A DNA stretch of 64,000 bases from Acidovorax sp. NO-1 (GCF_000238595.1 NZ_AGTS01000046.1:16743-80742); one strand, 5' to 3'; positions 28,338 through 37,189 are shown, counted from the stretch's first letter. Numbers and translations: made by a program. The notes: generated from the sequence alone by a model not told the origin.

Positions 28338-28847
28338 ATGCCCAGCGTTCGCTCCCGCCCGAAAACCGTGCCGTCCACGGCCCCTGCTGAAACCCTGATG
28401 CCTGCCACCGCCGAGTCGGTGGACCGGGTGGACACCACCTTCTTGCGCACGCTGGTGGGCTACAACACGCGCCGCGCGGCGCTCGCCATCATCGAAGTGT
28501 TCATGGATCGCATGGCGGTGTACGACCTCAAGGTGGTGGATTTCTCGGTGCTGTCGCTGGTGGCGCACAACCCGGGCATCACCTCGCGCCAGCTGTGCGC
28601 CACGCTCAATGTGCTGCCGCCCAACATGGTGGGGCTGATCGCCGCGCTGGAGCGGCGGGGCCTGATCGAGCGCCGCCCGCACCCGAGCGACGGCCGTGCC
28701 ATGGGCGTGCACCTCACCTCCGAAGGCACCGACCTGACGGCGCAAGCCGAAGCGACCGCGGCCCAGCTGGAGCAGGACGCCAGCGGACGCCTCACCGCCA
28801 CCGAGCGCAAGACGCTGATTCGCCTGCTGCAGAAGATCTACGACTGA
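28338..28847 (+). CDS. MarR-family regulator, probable repressor of the hydroxycinnamate genes
   Basis: A 169-residue winged-helix regulator. The N-terminal 30 residues look flexible; then RTLVGYNTRRAALAIIEVFM, ITSRQLCATLNVLPPNMVGL (recognition helix region) and the wing ERRPHPSDGRAMGVHL. It resembles MarR proteins that repress p-coumarate/ferulate operons and are released by hydroxycinnamoyl-CoA thioesters. The target is probably the palindrome at 29882-29914. It is convergent with the amidohydrolase gene, stop next to stop. Confidence 0.85.
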   Translation: MPSVRSRPKTVPSTAPAETLMPATAESVDRVDTTFLRTLVGYNTRRAALAIIEVFMDRMAVYDLKVVDFSVLSLVAHNPGITSRQLCATLNVLPPNMVGLIAALERRGLIERRPHPSDGRAMGVHLTSEGTDLTAQAEATAAQLEQDASGRLTATERKTLIRLLQKIYD

Positions 28848-29771
28848 TCAGGCAGGGGTTTGCGGCATGGAAGCCGGCGCGGTCGCGGCCACGGCGGCTC
28901 CCAGAGGCTTGTCCAGCCCCAGCAACCGCACCGCGTTGCCCTTCAGGATGCCCGGCATCACCTCGGGCTTGAAGCCCGCTTCCTGGAAGTCCTTCATCCA
29001 GCGCTCGGGCGTGATCAGCGGGTAATCGCTACCGAACAGCACGCGGTCCTTCAGCAGAGTGTTGGCGTACTGCACCAGCTGCTTGGGGAAATATTTGGGG
29101 CTCCAGCCCGACAGGTCGATCCACACATTGGGCTTGTGCGTGGCCACGCTCAAAGCCTCGTCCTGCCACGGGAAGCTCGGGTGCGCCATCACGATCTGCA
29201 TGTCGGGGAAGTCAATCGCCACATCGTCCAGGTGCATGGGATTGGAGTATTCCAACCGCAGGCCACCGCCGCAGCGCATGCCGCTGCCGATGCCGCTGTG
29301 CCCGGTGTGGAAGATGGCGGGCATGCCGTATTCGGCAATCACCTCGTAGATGGGCCACGCCATCTTGTCGTAGGGGTGGTAGGCCTGCACCGTGGGGTGG
29401 AACTTGAAGCCCTTGATGCCGAACTCCTCGATCAGGCGGCGGGCCTCGCGCGCGCCCATCTTGCCCTTGTGGGGGTCGATGCTGGCGAAGGCCGTCATCA
29501 TGTCGCTGTTGGCCTTGGCCGCTTCGGCGATCTCTTCGTTGGGAATGCGGCGGCGGCCCATCTTGGACTCCGCGTCCACGGTGAACATCACCAGGCCAAT
29601 TTTCTGCTCGCGGTAGTACGCCACCGTTTCGGCAATGGTGGGGCGGCGGCCGTTCTTGAAGTACTTGTCGGCGGCGCGGTCGTATTCCTCGCCGTAGTTG
29701 TCGAACGGGTTCCAGCAGCTCACTTCGGCGTGGGTGTGGATGTCGATCGCAATCAGGTTTGCGTGGTCCAT
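28848..29771 (-). CDS. Amidohydrolase-2 family protein, candidate beta-ketoacyl-CoA hydrolase
   Basis: A 307-residue TIM-barrel metal hydrolase from ATG 29771, which has AGGAG about 8 bases upstream. Metal-site segments are AIDIHTHAE near the N-terminus, FKFHPTVQAYHP, FHTGHSGIG, MAHPSFPW and LFGSDYPLITPERW. It is divergent from a crotonase-synthetase-SDR operon. In the Rhodococcus Cou and Corynebacterium Phd phenylpropanoid pathways an amidohydrolase of this family splits 4-hydroxyphenyl-beta-ketoacyl-CoA into 4-hydroxybenzoate and acetyl-CoA. The same gene company here makes that role likely. Alternative: an aromatic acid decarboxylase of the ACMSD/resorcylate type. Confidence 0.75.
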   Translation of the reverse strand: MDHANLIAIDIHTHAEVSCWNPFDNYGEEYDRAADKYFKNGRRPTIAETVAYYREQKIGLVMFTVDAESKMGRRRIPNEEIAEAAKANSDMMTAFASIDPHKGKMGAREARRLIEEFGIKGFKFHPTVQAYHPYDKMAWPIYEVIAEYGMPAIFHTGHSGIGSGMRCGGGLRLEYSNPMHLDDVAIDFPDMQIVMAHPSFPWQDEALSVATHKPNVWIDLSGWSPKYFPKQLVQYANTLLKDRVLFGSDYPLITPERWMKDFQEAGFKPEVMPGILKGNAVRLLGLDKPLGAAVAATAPASMPQTPA

Positions 29772-29881
29772 GCGTGTCTCCTGGGTTGGCACCCTGTTTT
29801 GTTGGTCCATGCCGCCAGCATGCGCCACGGGACGTGACGCAGATCAAGGGTAAACACCAATGAAAAACGGGCTTGGCTTGC

Positions 29882-29914
29882 TTGAATTGGTTATGAACTA
29901 TAACCACAATTCAA
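29882..29914. promoter_or_regulatory. Inverted repeat, candidate MarR operator
   Basis: TTGAATTGGTTAT and ATAACCACAATTCAA form a near-perfect inverted repeat around GAACT, in the divergent region between the amidohydrolase and crotonase genes and 17 bp before the crotonase start. This is the expected size and position for a MarR site controlling both directions. Confidence 0.7.
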
Positions 29915-29931
29915 CCAACACGAAAGCCTCT

Positions 29932-30717
29932 ATGACCCATCCAGACATCCATTTCGAACTCACCGGCGACCAGCAGGAAGTGGCCGTGATCCGCCTGACC
30001 CGTGCGGCCAAGCGCAACGCGCTGAACGACGGCCTGATCCTCGCGCTGCGCGACCTGTTCGAGAAAATGCCCAGCACCGTGCGCGCCGCTGTCATCGATG
30101 GCGACGGCCCCCATTTCTGCGCAGGGCTCGACCTGTCGGAGCTGAAAGAACGCGACGCCGGCCAGGGCCTGCACCACTCGCGCATGTGGCATGCCGCGCT
30201 GGAGCGTGTGCAGTACGGCCCCGTGCCGGTGATTGCCGCGCTGCACGGCGCCGTGGTGGGCGGCGGGCTGGAGCTGGCCAGTGCCTGTCACATCCGCGTG
30301 GCCGACGAATCCACCTTCTACGCGCTGCCCGAGGGCTCGCGTGGCATCTTTGTGGGCGGTGGTGGTGCGGTGCGCATCCCCAAGCTGATTGGCGCCGCGC
30401 GCATGACGGACATGATGCTCACCGGCCGCGTCTACAACGCACAAGACGGTGAAAAGGTCGGCTTTGCGCAATACCTGGTGCCCGAAGGCAAGGCGTTCGA
30501 GAAGGCCCTGGAGCTGGCCGTGCGCGTGGCGCAGAACGCGCCACTGACCAACTACGCACTGATGCACGCCCTGCCCCGCATTGCCGAGCAGCCCGCCGAC
30601 CAGGGCTTCTTCACCGAAGCCATGATGGCCGCCATTGCGCAGAGTGCGCCCGAGGCCAAGGCGCGCCTGGCCGATTTCCTCGAAGGCCGCGCCGCCAAGG
30701 TCCGCAAGCAGGACTGA
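29932..30717 (+). CDS. Crotonase-family enoyl-CoA hydratase (hydroxycinnamoyl-CoA)
   Basis: A 261-residue crotonase. The oxyanion-hole segments are HFCAGLDLSELKERD and GAVVGGGLELASACHI. Both general acid/base glutamates of true hydratases appear present, one in GGGLELA and one in ALPEGSRGIF. Feruloyl-CoA hydratase-lyases (Fca/Ech type) lack the first, so hydration without C-C cleavage is favoured, fitting the SDR and amidohydrolase genes nearby. ATG 29932 is chosen because earlier starts run through the palindromic operator. First gene of the operon. Confidence 0.85.
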   Translation: MTHPDIHFELTGDQQEVAVIRLTRAAKRNALNDGLILALRDLFEKMPSTVRAAVIDGDGPHFCAGLDLSELKERDAGQGLHHSRMWHAALERVQYGPVPVIAALHGAVVGGGLELASACHIRVADESTFYALPEGSRGIFVGGGGAVRIPKLIGAARMTDMMLTGRVYNAQDGEKVGFAQYLVPEGKAFEKALELAVRVAQNAPLTNYALMHALPRIAEQPADQGFFTEAMMAAIAQSAPEAKARLADFLEGRAAKVRKQD

Positions 30718-30738
30718 CGCCGTGCGTTTGCAACCCCA

Positions 30739-30803
30739 ACCCGTTCACGCTGAGCCTGCCCTAGCGCGGTACCAAGCTTCGACAAGCTCAGCCCGAACGG
30801 CCT
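30739..30803. repeat. Dispersed palindromic repeat C, copy 1
   Basis: CCGTTCACGCTGAGC and GCTTCGACAAGCTCAGCCCG form an imperfect palindrome in the gap between crotonase and synthetase genes. A shorter copy (GGGCTGAGCGTGTCGAAGCC) lies near 55133. The TTCGACAAGCTCAG core is widespread in proteobacterial intergenic regions. Confidence 0.65.
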
Positions 30804-30870
30804 GTAGGGATTCGACGCGGGTCCATACGAACCGCCTGCAGCCCTCTGCCCCAACCACCCCGGATTCCCC

Positions 30871-32766
30871 ATGAGCGCACTGCCCCACACGCCCCCTTCG
30901 TCCACCCTGCCCCGCTACCGCCCGGTGACCTTCGGCGTCACCCGCGTCAGCCTGCGCGACGGCGCAGCGGGCGTGCGCTACCTGCAGGCCGACCTGCCCC
31001 TGGGCGCCTACGCACGGCGTGTGACCGACTACCTGGTGCACTGGGCCGAGGCCACGCCGGACCGCAGCTTTCTGGCGCGGCGCGAGCAGCTCGGTGGCGG
31101 CGAGACCGGTGACTGGCAGCACGTGACCTACGCCCAGGCGCTCGACGCCGCGCGCAGCATTGGCCAGGCGCTGCTGGACCGCGGCCTGAGCGCAGAGCGC
31201 CCGGTGGTGGTGCTGAGCGAGAACACTGTCGAACACGCGCTGCTGGCGCTGGGCTGCGTGTACGCCGGGGTACCTTACTGCCCCGTGTCGCCCGCCTACG
31301 CCACCGTGAGCCAGGACTACGACAAGCTGCGCCACGTCATCGACACGCTCACGCCCGGCCTGGTGTTTGCGGCCGACGGCGCGCGCTACGGCCGCGCCAT
31401 CGCCGCCACGGTGGCCGCCGATGTGGAAGTGATCCTGGCCCAGGGCGCCATCGCGGGCCGCACCACCGGCACGTTCAGCAGCCTCAAGGCCACCGCCCCC
31501 ACCCCGGCGGTGGACGCAGCCATGCACGCCACCGGCCCCGGCACCATCGTGAAGTTCCTGTTCACCAGCGGCTCCACCAAGATGCCCAAGCCGGTCATCA
31601 ACACCCAGCGCATGTGGTGTGCCAACCTGCAGCAGATCACGCTGTCGCTGCCGGTGCTGGCCGAGGCCCCGCCCGTGCTGGTGGACTGGCTGCCGTGGAA
31701 CCACACCTTCGGCAGCAACCACAACTTCGGCCTCACGCTGATGCATGGCGGCACGCTGTACATCGACGACGGCAAGCCCACGGCGGCATTGATCGGCGAA
31801 ACGCTGCGCAACCTGCGCGAGATCGCGCCCACCGTGTACTTCAACGTGCCCACCGGCTTTGAAATGATTGCCGAGGCCATGAAGACCGACGCCGCGCTGC
31901 GCAGCAACCTGCTGTCGCGCGTGCGCCTGTTCTTCTACTCGGGCGCCGGCCTGGCCCAGCCCGTGTGGGACAGCCTGCACGCCACGCAAGAGGCCGCCAT
32001 TGGCGAGCGCATCGTGATGTGCACGGGCCTGGGCATGACGGAATCCGCCCCCTCGGCCATGTTCTGCAACAGCCCCGACGTGCGCTCCGGCCACATCGGC
32101 GCGCCCGTGCCCGGCATGGTGCTCAAGCTGGTGGAGGTGGATGGCAAGACCGAGGTGCGCTACCGCGGCCCCAACGTCACGCCCGGCTACTGGCGCTCCG
32201 ACGCCGCCACGCGCGATGCGTTTGACGACGAAGGCTACCTGTGCACCGGCGACGCCGTGAAGTGGATCGACGAGAACAACATCCACCGGGGCCTGGCGTT
32301 TGACGGCCGCATTGCCGAGGACTTCAAGCTCTCCACCGGCACCTTCGTGAGCGTGGGCCCGATGCGCGCCAAGATCATCGTGGCGGGCGCGCCCTACATC
32401 CAGGACGTGGTGCTGACCGGCCTGAACATGAAGGAAGTGGGCGCCCTGCTGTTCCCCTCCCCCGCCTGCCGCGCCGTGGCGGAGGCTGCAGGCCTCGGCC
32501 CCGACGCGCCCTTGGCCGACGTGGTGGCCCACCCCGCCGTGCGCCAGCGCATCGAGGCCGTGCTGGACGGATTGGCCCGCGAGTCCACCGGCAGCGCCAG
32601 TCGTGTGGCACGTGCGCTGCTGATGGCCGAGCCGCCCTCCATCGACAAGGGCGAGATCACCGACAAGGGCTCCGTCAACCAGCGCGCCGTGCTCAAGCAC
32701 CGCGATGCACTGGTGCAGGCCCTGCACGACGACACCGCCCCCCACATCCTCAAACCCGGCGCCTGA
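30871..32766 (+). CDS. fcs: Feruloyl/p-coumaroyl-CoA synthetase
   Basis: A 631-residue AMP-forming acyl-CoA synthetase. The P-loop-like FLFTSGSTKMPKPVINT, the DWLPWNHTFGSNHNFGL segment typical of feruloyl-CoA synthases, MCTGLGMTESAPSAM (A5 motif) and YLCTGDAVKWIDENNIHRGL are all present. The N-terminal RYRPVTFGVTRVSLRDGAAG is also a family feature. It activates hydroxycinnamates with ATP and CoA in the cytoplasm. It lies second in the operon after the crotonase, 153 bp apart with repeat C between them. Exact substrate preference (coumarate, ferulate, caffeate) cannot be read here. Confidence 0.88.
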   Translation: MSALPHTPPSSTLPRYRPVTFGVTRVSLRDGAAGVRYLQADLPLGAYARRVTDYLVHWAEATPDRSFLARREQLGGGETGDWQHVTYAQALDAARSIGQALLDRGLSAERPVVVLSENTVEHALLALGCVYAGVPYCPVSPAYATVSQDYDKLRHVIDTLTPGLVFAADGARYGRAIAATVAADVEVILAQGAIAGRTTGTFSSLKATAPTPAVDAAMHATGPGTIVKFLFTSGSTKMPKPVINTQRMWCANLQQITLSLPVLAEAPPVLVDWLPWNHTFGSNHNFGLTLMHGGTLYIDDGKPTAALIGETLRNLREIAPTVYFNVPTGFEMIAEAMKTDAALRSNLLSRVRLFFYSGAGLAQPVWDSLHATQEAAIGERIVMCTGLGMTESAPSAMFCNSPDVRSGHIGAPVPGMVLKLVEVDGKTEVRYRGPNVTPGYWRSDAATRDAFDDEGYLCTGDAVKWIDENNIHRGLAFDGRIAEDFKLSTGTFVSVGPMRAKIIVAGAPYIQDVVLTGLNMKEVGALLFPSPACRAVAEAAGLGPDAPLADVVAHPAVRQRIEAVLDGLARESTGSASRVARALLMAEPPSIDKGEITDKGSVNQRAVLKHRDALVQALHDDTAPHILKPGA

Positions 32767-32788
32767 GCGCCACCACCAGGATTCCACC

Positions 32789-33574
32789 ATGCAGATTCAA
32801 GGACAAGCCGCCCTCGTGACGGGTGGCGCATCGGGCCTCGGCGAGGCCACCGCACGCGAACTGGCCCGCCGGGGCGCCAAGGTGGCCGTGCTCGACCGCA
32901 ATGCCGAGCTGGCCGAAAAGGTCGCCGCCGAGATTGGCAAAGAGTTTGGCAACGGCTGCGCCGTGGCCTGCGCCTGCGACATCACCGATGCGGCCAGCGT
33001 CACCGCTGCGCTGGAGAAAGCCGCAGCCGCCCACGGCCCCGCGCGCATCCTGATGAACGTGGCCGGCATCGGCAGCGCCAAGCGCGTGGTGCAGCGCGAC
33101 GGCAGCGCTGCGCCGCTGGAAGACTTTGTGCGCGTGGTCAACATCAACCTCATCGGCAGCTACAACGTGAGCCGTTTGTTTGCCGCTGCGTGCGCCAAGC
33201 TGCCCGTGCTGGACAACGGCGAGCGCGGCGTGATGATGTTCACTGCCTCCGTCGCCGCGTTTGACGGCCAGGTGGGCCAGCAGGCCTACAGCGCATCCAA
33301 AGCGGGCCTGGCCGGCATGACGCTGCCCATGGCGCGCGACCTGGCGCAGCACGCCATCCGCGTGTGCACCGTGGCACCCGGCCTGTTTGCCACACCGCTG
33401 ATGAAAGAGCTGCCCGAAGCCGTGCAGCAGTCGCTGGCGGCCAGCATCCCTTTTCCGCCGCGCCTGGGCAAGCCCGAAGAGTTTGCCGAGCTGGCCTGCC
33501 ACATCGTCACCAACGGGCACTTGAACGGCGAAGTCATCCGCCTGGACGGCGCCCTGCGCATGGCGCCGAGATGA
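32789..33574 (+). CDS. Short-chain dehydrogenase, probable 3-hydroxyacyl-CoA dehydrogenase
   Basis: A 261-residue classical SDR. The NAD motif is TGGASGLG near residues 11-18, then NVAGIGSA, the catalytic Ser in MFTASVAAFDG and YSASK with the Tyr/Lys pair. The sequence resembles type II 3-hydroxyacyl-CoA dehydrogenases (17-beta-HSD10 type; ILMNVAGIGSAKRVV, RLGKPEEFAELACHIV). It starts 23 bp after the synthetase. In this operon it would oxidise 3-hydroxy-3-arylpropanoyl-CoA to the beta-keto thioester used by the amidohydrolase. Confidence 0.88.
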   Translation: MQIQGQAALVTGGASGLGEATARELARRGAKVAVLDRNAELAEKVAAEIGKEFGNGCAVACACDITDAASVTAALEKAAAAHGPARILMNVAGIGSAKRVVQRDGSAAPLEDFVRVVNINLIGSYNVSRLFAAACAKLPVLDNGERGVMMFTASVAAFDGQVGQQAYSASKAGLAGMTLPMARDLAQHAIRVCTVAPGLFATPLMKELPEAVQQSLAASIPFPPRLGKPEEFAELACHIVTNGHLNGEVIRLDGALRMAPR

Positions 33575-33578
33575 AGCA

Positions 33579-33690
33579 CCCCCTGAGTCGCTACGCGCCT
33601 TCCCCCTCTCCTTCGGGAGGGGGACGCCACCGGTGGCCTGGCAAAGCCAGTTCCACGGTGGCACTGGCGGGAGGCGCGCCAGTGTCAACG
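33579..33690 (+). repeat. Dispersed repeat B, copy 2
   Basis: Starts CCCCCTGAGTCGCTACGCGC, with CCCTCTCC...GGGAGGGGGACG and GGCCTGGCAAAGCCAGTTCC. It follows the SDR stop directly and could form a strong hairpin within the operon. Confidence 0.7.
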
Positions 33691-33782
33691 GTCAGCGCGC
33701 AGCGAAATGAAGGACGCGATGGTGTGAGCCAAACACTGCGTTGAATATCGAAAACTCACCAAGCACTACACCAGGAGACAAC

Positions 33783-34775
33783 ATGACAACCACCCGACGC
33801 CACTTTGTACAAACCCTCGGCTCGGCCGCGGCCCTCGGGGCGTTCTATCCCCTGACCACATTTGCTCAGGCACTGGACCAGGTCAAGATCATGTATGGCT
33901 TTCCCGCCGGCAGCGCAGGCGACAGCGTGGCGCGCCGCGTGGCCGAAAAGCTGGGCGGAACGGCCTACAGCAAGAACCCCGGCTTTGTGGAGAACAAGCC
34001 CGGCGCCGGCGGCCGCATTGCGGTGGAAACGCTGAAGAACTCCCCGGCCGATGGCTCGGTGCTGACGCTGGCCCCCGTGTCGGCCATGGCGGTGTACCCC
34101 CACATCTACCCCAAGCTCAGCTACAAGCCGGAGGAAGTCACGCCAGTTTCCATCGGCGCGATCATGCACCACGGCCTGGCGGTGGGGCCTGCCGTGCCCG
34201 CTGAAGTGAAAACGCTGGCGGACTTCCTGAAGTGGGCCAAGGCCAACCCCGACAAGGCCATGTACGGCACGCCCGGCGCGGGCACCATGCCCCACCTGCT
34301 GGGCGCGCTACTGGGCATCCGCGCCAATGTGGAACTCAAGCACGTGCCCTACCGCGGCACTGTGCCCAGCATCACCGACCTGGTGGGCGGCCAGATCGCT
34401 GCCGCCATGAACCCCAGTGGTGATTACCTGCAGTACATGAAGACCGGCCGCGTGCGCGTGCTGGCCACGTCGGGAAAAAAGCGTTCGCCCTACCTGCCCG
34501 ACGTGCCCACCTTCACCGAACTGGGCTTCCCCGATGTGACCTCCGAGGAATGGTTTGGCTTCTACGCCCCGGCCAAGACCCCGGCCGCCACACTGGCCAG
34601 CGCCAACGCAGCCATCACGGCCGCCCTCAAGGACAAGGCCGTGATCGACTCGATCGGCGTTGTCGGGCTTGTGGCCCACGGCAGCACCCCGCAGGAAATG
34701 CTGGCCGACCAGAAGGCCGAGTTCGAGCGCTGGGGCCCGCTGGTCAAGCAGATCGGGTTCACCTCGGAAAGCTGA
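33783..34775 (+). CDS. Bug/TctC-type tripartite tricarboxylate binding protein
   Basis: A 330-residue periplasmic binding protein. The twin-arginine-like N-terminus TTTRRHFVQTLGSAAALGAF suggests Tat export. Family marks are VKIMYGFPAGSAGDSVARRV, VENKPGAGGRIAVE, YGTPGAGTMPHLLGALL, HVPYRGTVPSITDLVGGQIA and PYLPDVPTFTELGF. AGGAG lies 8 bases before ATG 33783. Bug proteins bind carboxylates with high affinity. Its place in the operon suggests capture of a hydroxycinnamate or related aromatic acid; no TctA/TctB membrane partner is nearby. Confidence 0.88.
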   Translation: MTTTRRHFVQTLGSAAALGAFYPLTTFAQALDQVKIMYGFPAGSAGDSVARRVAEKLGGTAYSKNPGFVENKPGAGGRIAVETLKNSPADGSVLTLAPVSAMAVYPHIYPKLSYKPEEVTPVSIGAIMHHGLAVGPAVPAEVKTLADFLKWAKANPDKAMYGTPGAGTMPHLLGALLGIRANVELKHVPYRGTVPSITDLVGGQIAAAMNPSGDYLQYMKTGRVRVLATSGKKRSPYLPDVPTFTELGFPDVTSEEWFGFYAPAKTPAATLASANAAITAALKDKAVIDSIGVVGLVAHGSTPQEMLADQKAEFERWGPLVKQIGFTSES

Positions 34776-34778
34776 GGG

Positions 34779-34935
34779 TCACCCCCCTGAGGCGCTACGC
34801 GCCTTCACCCCCTCTCTCACGCTGGCGCGTGGGAGGGGGACGCCGCCAGCGCGGCAGGGCGGCCCTTGCGCGGCGGCCCTCGCCTTGGGGCGCGCCGGTA
34901 TCCACGGACACAGGCGTGGCAGCGCTTTTAACGCG
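34779..34935 (+). repeat. Dispersed repeat B, copy 3
   Basis: Starts CCCCTGAGGCGCTACGCGCC, with CCCCCTCTC...GGGAGGGGGACG, then CGCGGCAGGGCGGCCCTTGC. It is longer than the other copies at its 3' side and non-coding. Confidence 0.7.
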
Positions 34936-34991
34936 AACCCCATCACCCGTTCGGGCCGAAGGCGAGCGGCCCGCCGACTCAGTTCAAGAAC

Positions 34992-35051
34992 TCAAGCAAA
35001 AACAGCCTCCAGCGCTTATCCAGAAAGCGTCAGCAGCTATCAAAACAAGAG
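34992..35051 (+). repeat. Dispersed repeat A, copy 6
   Basis: CAGCCTCCAGCGCTTATCC, AAAGCG and CAGCAGCTATCAAAACAAGA. It ends about 6 bp before the acyl-CoA dehydrogenase start, so it forms that gene's leader. Confidence 0.8.
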
Positions 35052-35057
35052 TAATTC

Positions 35058-36761
35058 ATGCCCGCACGCCAGTCCCTCGCCGACATCCAGTTCTTGCTGA
35101 ACAACGTGCTGCAGGCCCCCGCGCAGTGGCAGGCGCTGGCGCCGTTTGCCGACACCGATGCCGACCTGGCCGCCCAGGTGCTGGCCGAAGCCGCCAGGTT
35201 TGTGGACACCGCCGTGGCCCCGCTGCAGCGCACGGGCGACGAGGTGGGCTGCCGGTTTGACGCAGGGCAGGTGCACACGCCGCCGGGTTTTCGCGAGGCC
35301 TACCAGGCCTTCTGGCAAGGCGGCTGGCCCGCGCTGGCCTGCGCGCTGGAGGACGGCGGCCAGGGCCTGCCCACGGTGCTGGAATGCGTGCTGTACGAAT
35401 GGCTGGCCGGGGCCAACCACGGCTGGACCATGGCGCCCGGCCTGCTACACGGCGCGTACGAATGCATCAAGCACCACGCCAGCGATGCGCTGAAGGCGCA
35501 GTACCTGGAGAAGGTCGCCACCGGCGAGTGGCTGGCCACCATGTGCCTGACCGAAGCCCACGCGGGCAGCGACCTGGGGCTGGTGCGCACACGCGGCGTG
35601 CCCCAGCCCGACGGCAGCGCGCGGGTGAACGGCAGCAAGATTTTTATCTCCGGCGGTGAGCACGACCTGACGGACAACATCGTCCACCTGGTGCTGGCGC
35701 GCCTGCCCGATGCACCGGCGGGGCCCAAGGGCCTGTCGCTGTTCCTGGTGCCCAAGATTCTTCAGGATGGCACCCGCAATGCTGTCGTTTGCGAGCGCAT
35801 CGAAGAAAAGATGGGCCTGCACGGCAGCCCCACCTGCGTGATGCGCTTTGACGACGCCACCGGCTGGCTGGTGGGTGAGGCGAACAAGGGCCTGGCCGCC
35901 ATGTTCGTGATGATGAACGCCGCACGCCTGCACGTGGGCTTGCAAGGCATCGGCCTGCTGGAGGCCGCGTGGCAAAAAGCCAGTGCCTACGCCGCAGAGC
36001 GCCGCCAGATGCGCGCCCCCGGCGCCAAGGACACCAGCCTCATTCAAGACCACCCCGCCATCCGCCGCATCCTGCACACGCAGCGCGCCTGGATCGACGG
36101 CGGGCGCGTGCTGGCTTACCACACGGCCCTGCAACTGGACGTGGCCAAGCACCACCCCGACGCTGCCGAGCGCGCTGCCGCGCAACGCTGGTGCGCGCTT
36201 GTCACGCCCGTGCTCAAGGCCGCGCTCACCGACCAGGGTTTTCACGGCGCCAGCGCCTGCCTGCAGGTGTTTGGCGGCCACGGCTACGTGCGCGAATGGG
36301 GCATCGAACAGATCGTGCGCGATGCGCGCGTGGCCATGATCTACGAGGGCACGAACGAGATCCAGGCCATCGACCTGCTGGTGCGCAAGGCGCTGGCCGA
36401 TGGGGGCCAGGGCCTGGCGGCGCTGCTGGCTGCACTGCCCGGCGCAGCCCCCAGCGCCGCTGCCAGCGCGCGCCGCCATGCGCTGGTCGAGATCACACAG
36501 ACCCTGGCGATCGCCGCCCAGTCCGACCCCGAACTGCCCTACTGGGTGGCCGACGACTACCTGCGCGCCGTGGCACTGGTGCTCCTGGAATGGGCCTGGG
36601 GCCAGATCGGCGCCGCCCACCGCACCGCGCCCAACACTGCGCGCGACCGCTGGAGCGCGCCAGCCCAGGCCTTTGCACAGTGGGTGCTGCCCGAATTCGA
36701 CCTGCGCACCAGCATCCTGCGCCACGCGATTGCACAGGCACTTGAATTCCGAACCAAATAG
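35058..36761 (+). CDS. Acyl-CoA dehydrogenase (long, DmdC/FadE-like type)
   Basis: A 567-residue FAD-dependent dehydrogenase, longer than the usual 380 because of N- and C-terminal extensions. Core marks: MCLTEAHAGSDLGLVRT (FAD binding), INGSKIFISGG-like NGSKIFISGGEHDL, EEKMGLHGSPTCVM, and the C-terminal QVFGGHGYVREWGIEQIVRD with RVAMIYEGTNEIQAIDLL. The catalytic Glu is probably in YEGTNEIQA. In the hydroxycinnamate operon it could oxidise dihydro-hydroxycinnamoyl-CoA to the enoyl form, letting phenylpropanoates enter the pathway. Its last codons and stop lie in repeat A copy 7. Confidence 0.88.
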   Translation: MPARQSLADIQFLLNNVLQAPAQWQALAPFADTDADLAAQVLAEAARFVDTAVAPLQRTGDEVGCRFDAGQVHTPPGFREAYQAFWQGGWPALACALEDGGQGLPTVLECVLYEWLAGANHGWTMAPGLLHGAYECIKHHASDALKAQYLEKVATGEWLATMCLTEAHAGSDLGLVRTRGVPQPDGSARVNGSKIFISGGEHDLTDNIVHLVLARLPDAPAGPKGLSLFLVPKILQDGTRNAVVCERIEEKMGLHGSPTCVMRFDDATGWLVGEANKGLAAMFVMMNAARLHVGLQGIGLLEAAWQKASAYAAERRQMRAPGAKDTSLIQDHPAIRRILHTQRAWIDGGRVLAYHTALQLDVAKHHPDAAERAAAQRWCALVTPVLKAALTDQGFHGASACLQVFGGHGYVREWGIEQIVRDARVAMIYEGTNEIQAIDLLVRKALADGGQGLAALLAALPGAAPSAAASARRHALVEITQTLAIAAQSDPELPYWVADDYLRAVALVLLEWAWGQIGAAHRTAPNTARDRWSAPAQAFAQWVLPEFDLRTSILRHAIAQALEFRTK

Positions 36762-36812
36762 GCCGCTAGCGCTTGATGTATCAGCGCGATCAGCTATCTA
36801 TTCAATAGCAAT
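36750..36812 (+). repeat. Dispersed repeat A, copy 7
   Basis: ACCAAATAGGCCGCTAGCGC, TTGATGTATCAGCGCG and ATCAGCTATCTATTCAATAG. It overlaps the last four codons and the stop of the acyl-CoA dehydrogenase gene. Confidence 0.75.
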
Positions 36813-36834
36813 CATTGCACCCTGTGCACCCACA

Positions 36835-37110
36835 GCCCGGCAAGCAGGCCAGCTGGCCCACCACACCATCAACGTCGGTGCGTTTGCGCGCCTGTTCCTG
36901 GTGCCCGGCATGAACCGCTGTTCCGGCGGCCCCGCCACCGACCAGTTCGACATGCTGGCCCCGCTGGTGGCTTGGGTGGAACAATGCAAGGTGTCCAACG
37001 GCGTAACGGCGTAACGGCGAAGGCTCGCAGCGCGAGGGCCAAGGTGGTCAACAGCAAGCTGCCCGCCAGCTAATCCGCCAACCGCTCCAGGCCGCTGTGC
37101 TGTCGCCGCT
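36835..37110 (+). pseudogene. Remnant of a tannase/feruloyl esterase gene (C-terminal part)
   Basis: Reads HHTINVGAFARLFLVPGMNR, then CSGGPATDQFDMLAPLVAWV, which is the C-terminal signature of tannase/feruloyl esterases (catalytic His region). An 8-bp tandem duplication (AACGGCGT twice, near 36996) breaks the frame. Beyond it the other frame continues AKARSARAKVVNSKLPAS, then a stop where relatives have Trp, then SANRSRPLC. No upstream part remains; repeat A abuts the remnant. An intact enzyme would have released hydroxycinnamates from plant esters for the operon beside it. Confidence 0.8.
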
Positions 37111-37189
37111 TTGATAGCAGGCCACCATAGCGCGATACAGGTAGGTAGAAGTCTGATGGTCCGCAGGCTGTCGCAGGAAATCCAGCCAC

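Noticed and set aside
30120..30380. Feruloyl-CoA hydratase-lyase (vanillin-forming) assignment for the crotonase
   Set aside because: Both hydratase glutamates appear present and no aldehyde dehydrogenase is nearby, while an SDR and an amidohydrolase are; the hydratase role fits better, though not proved.
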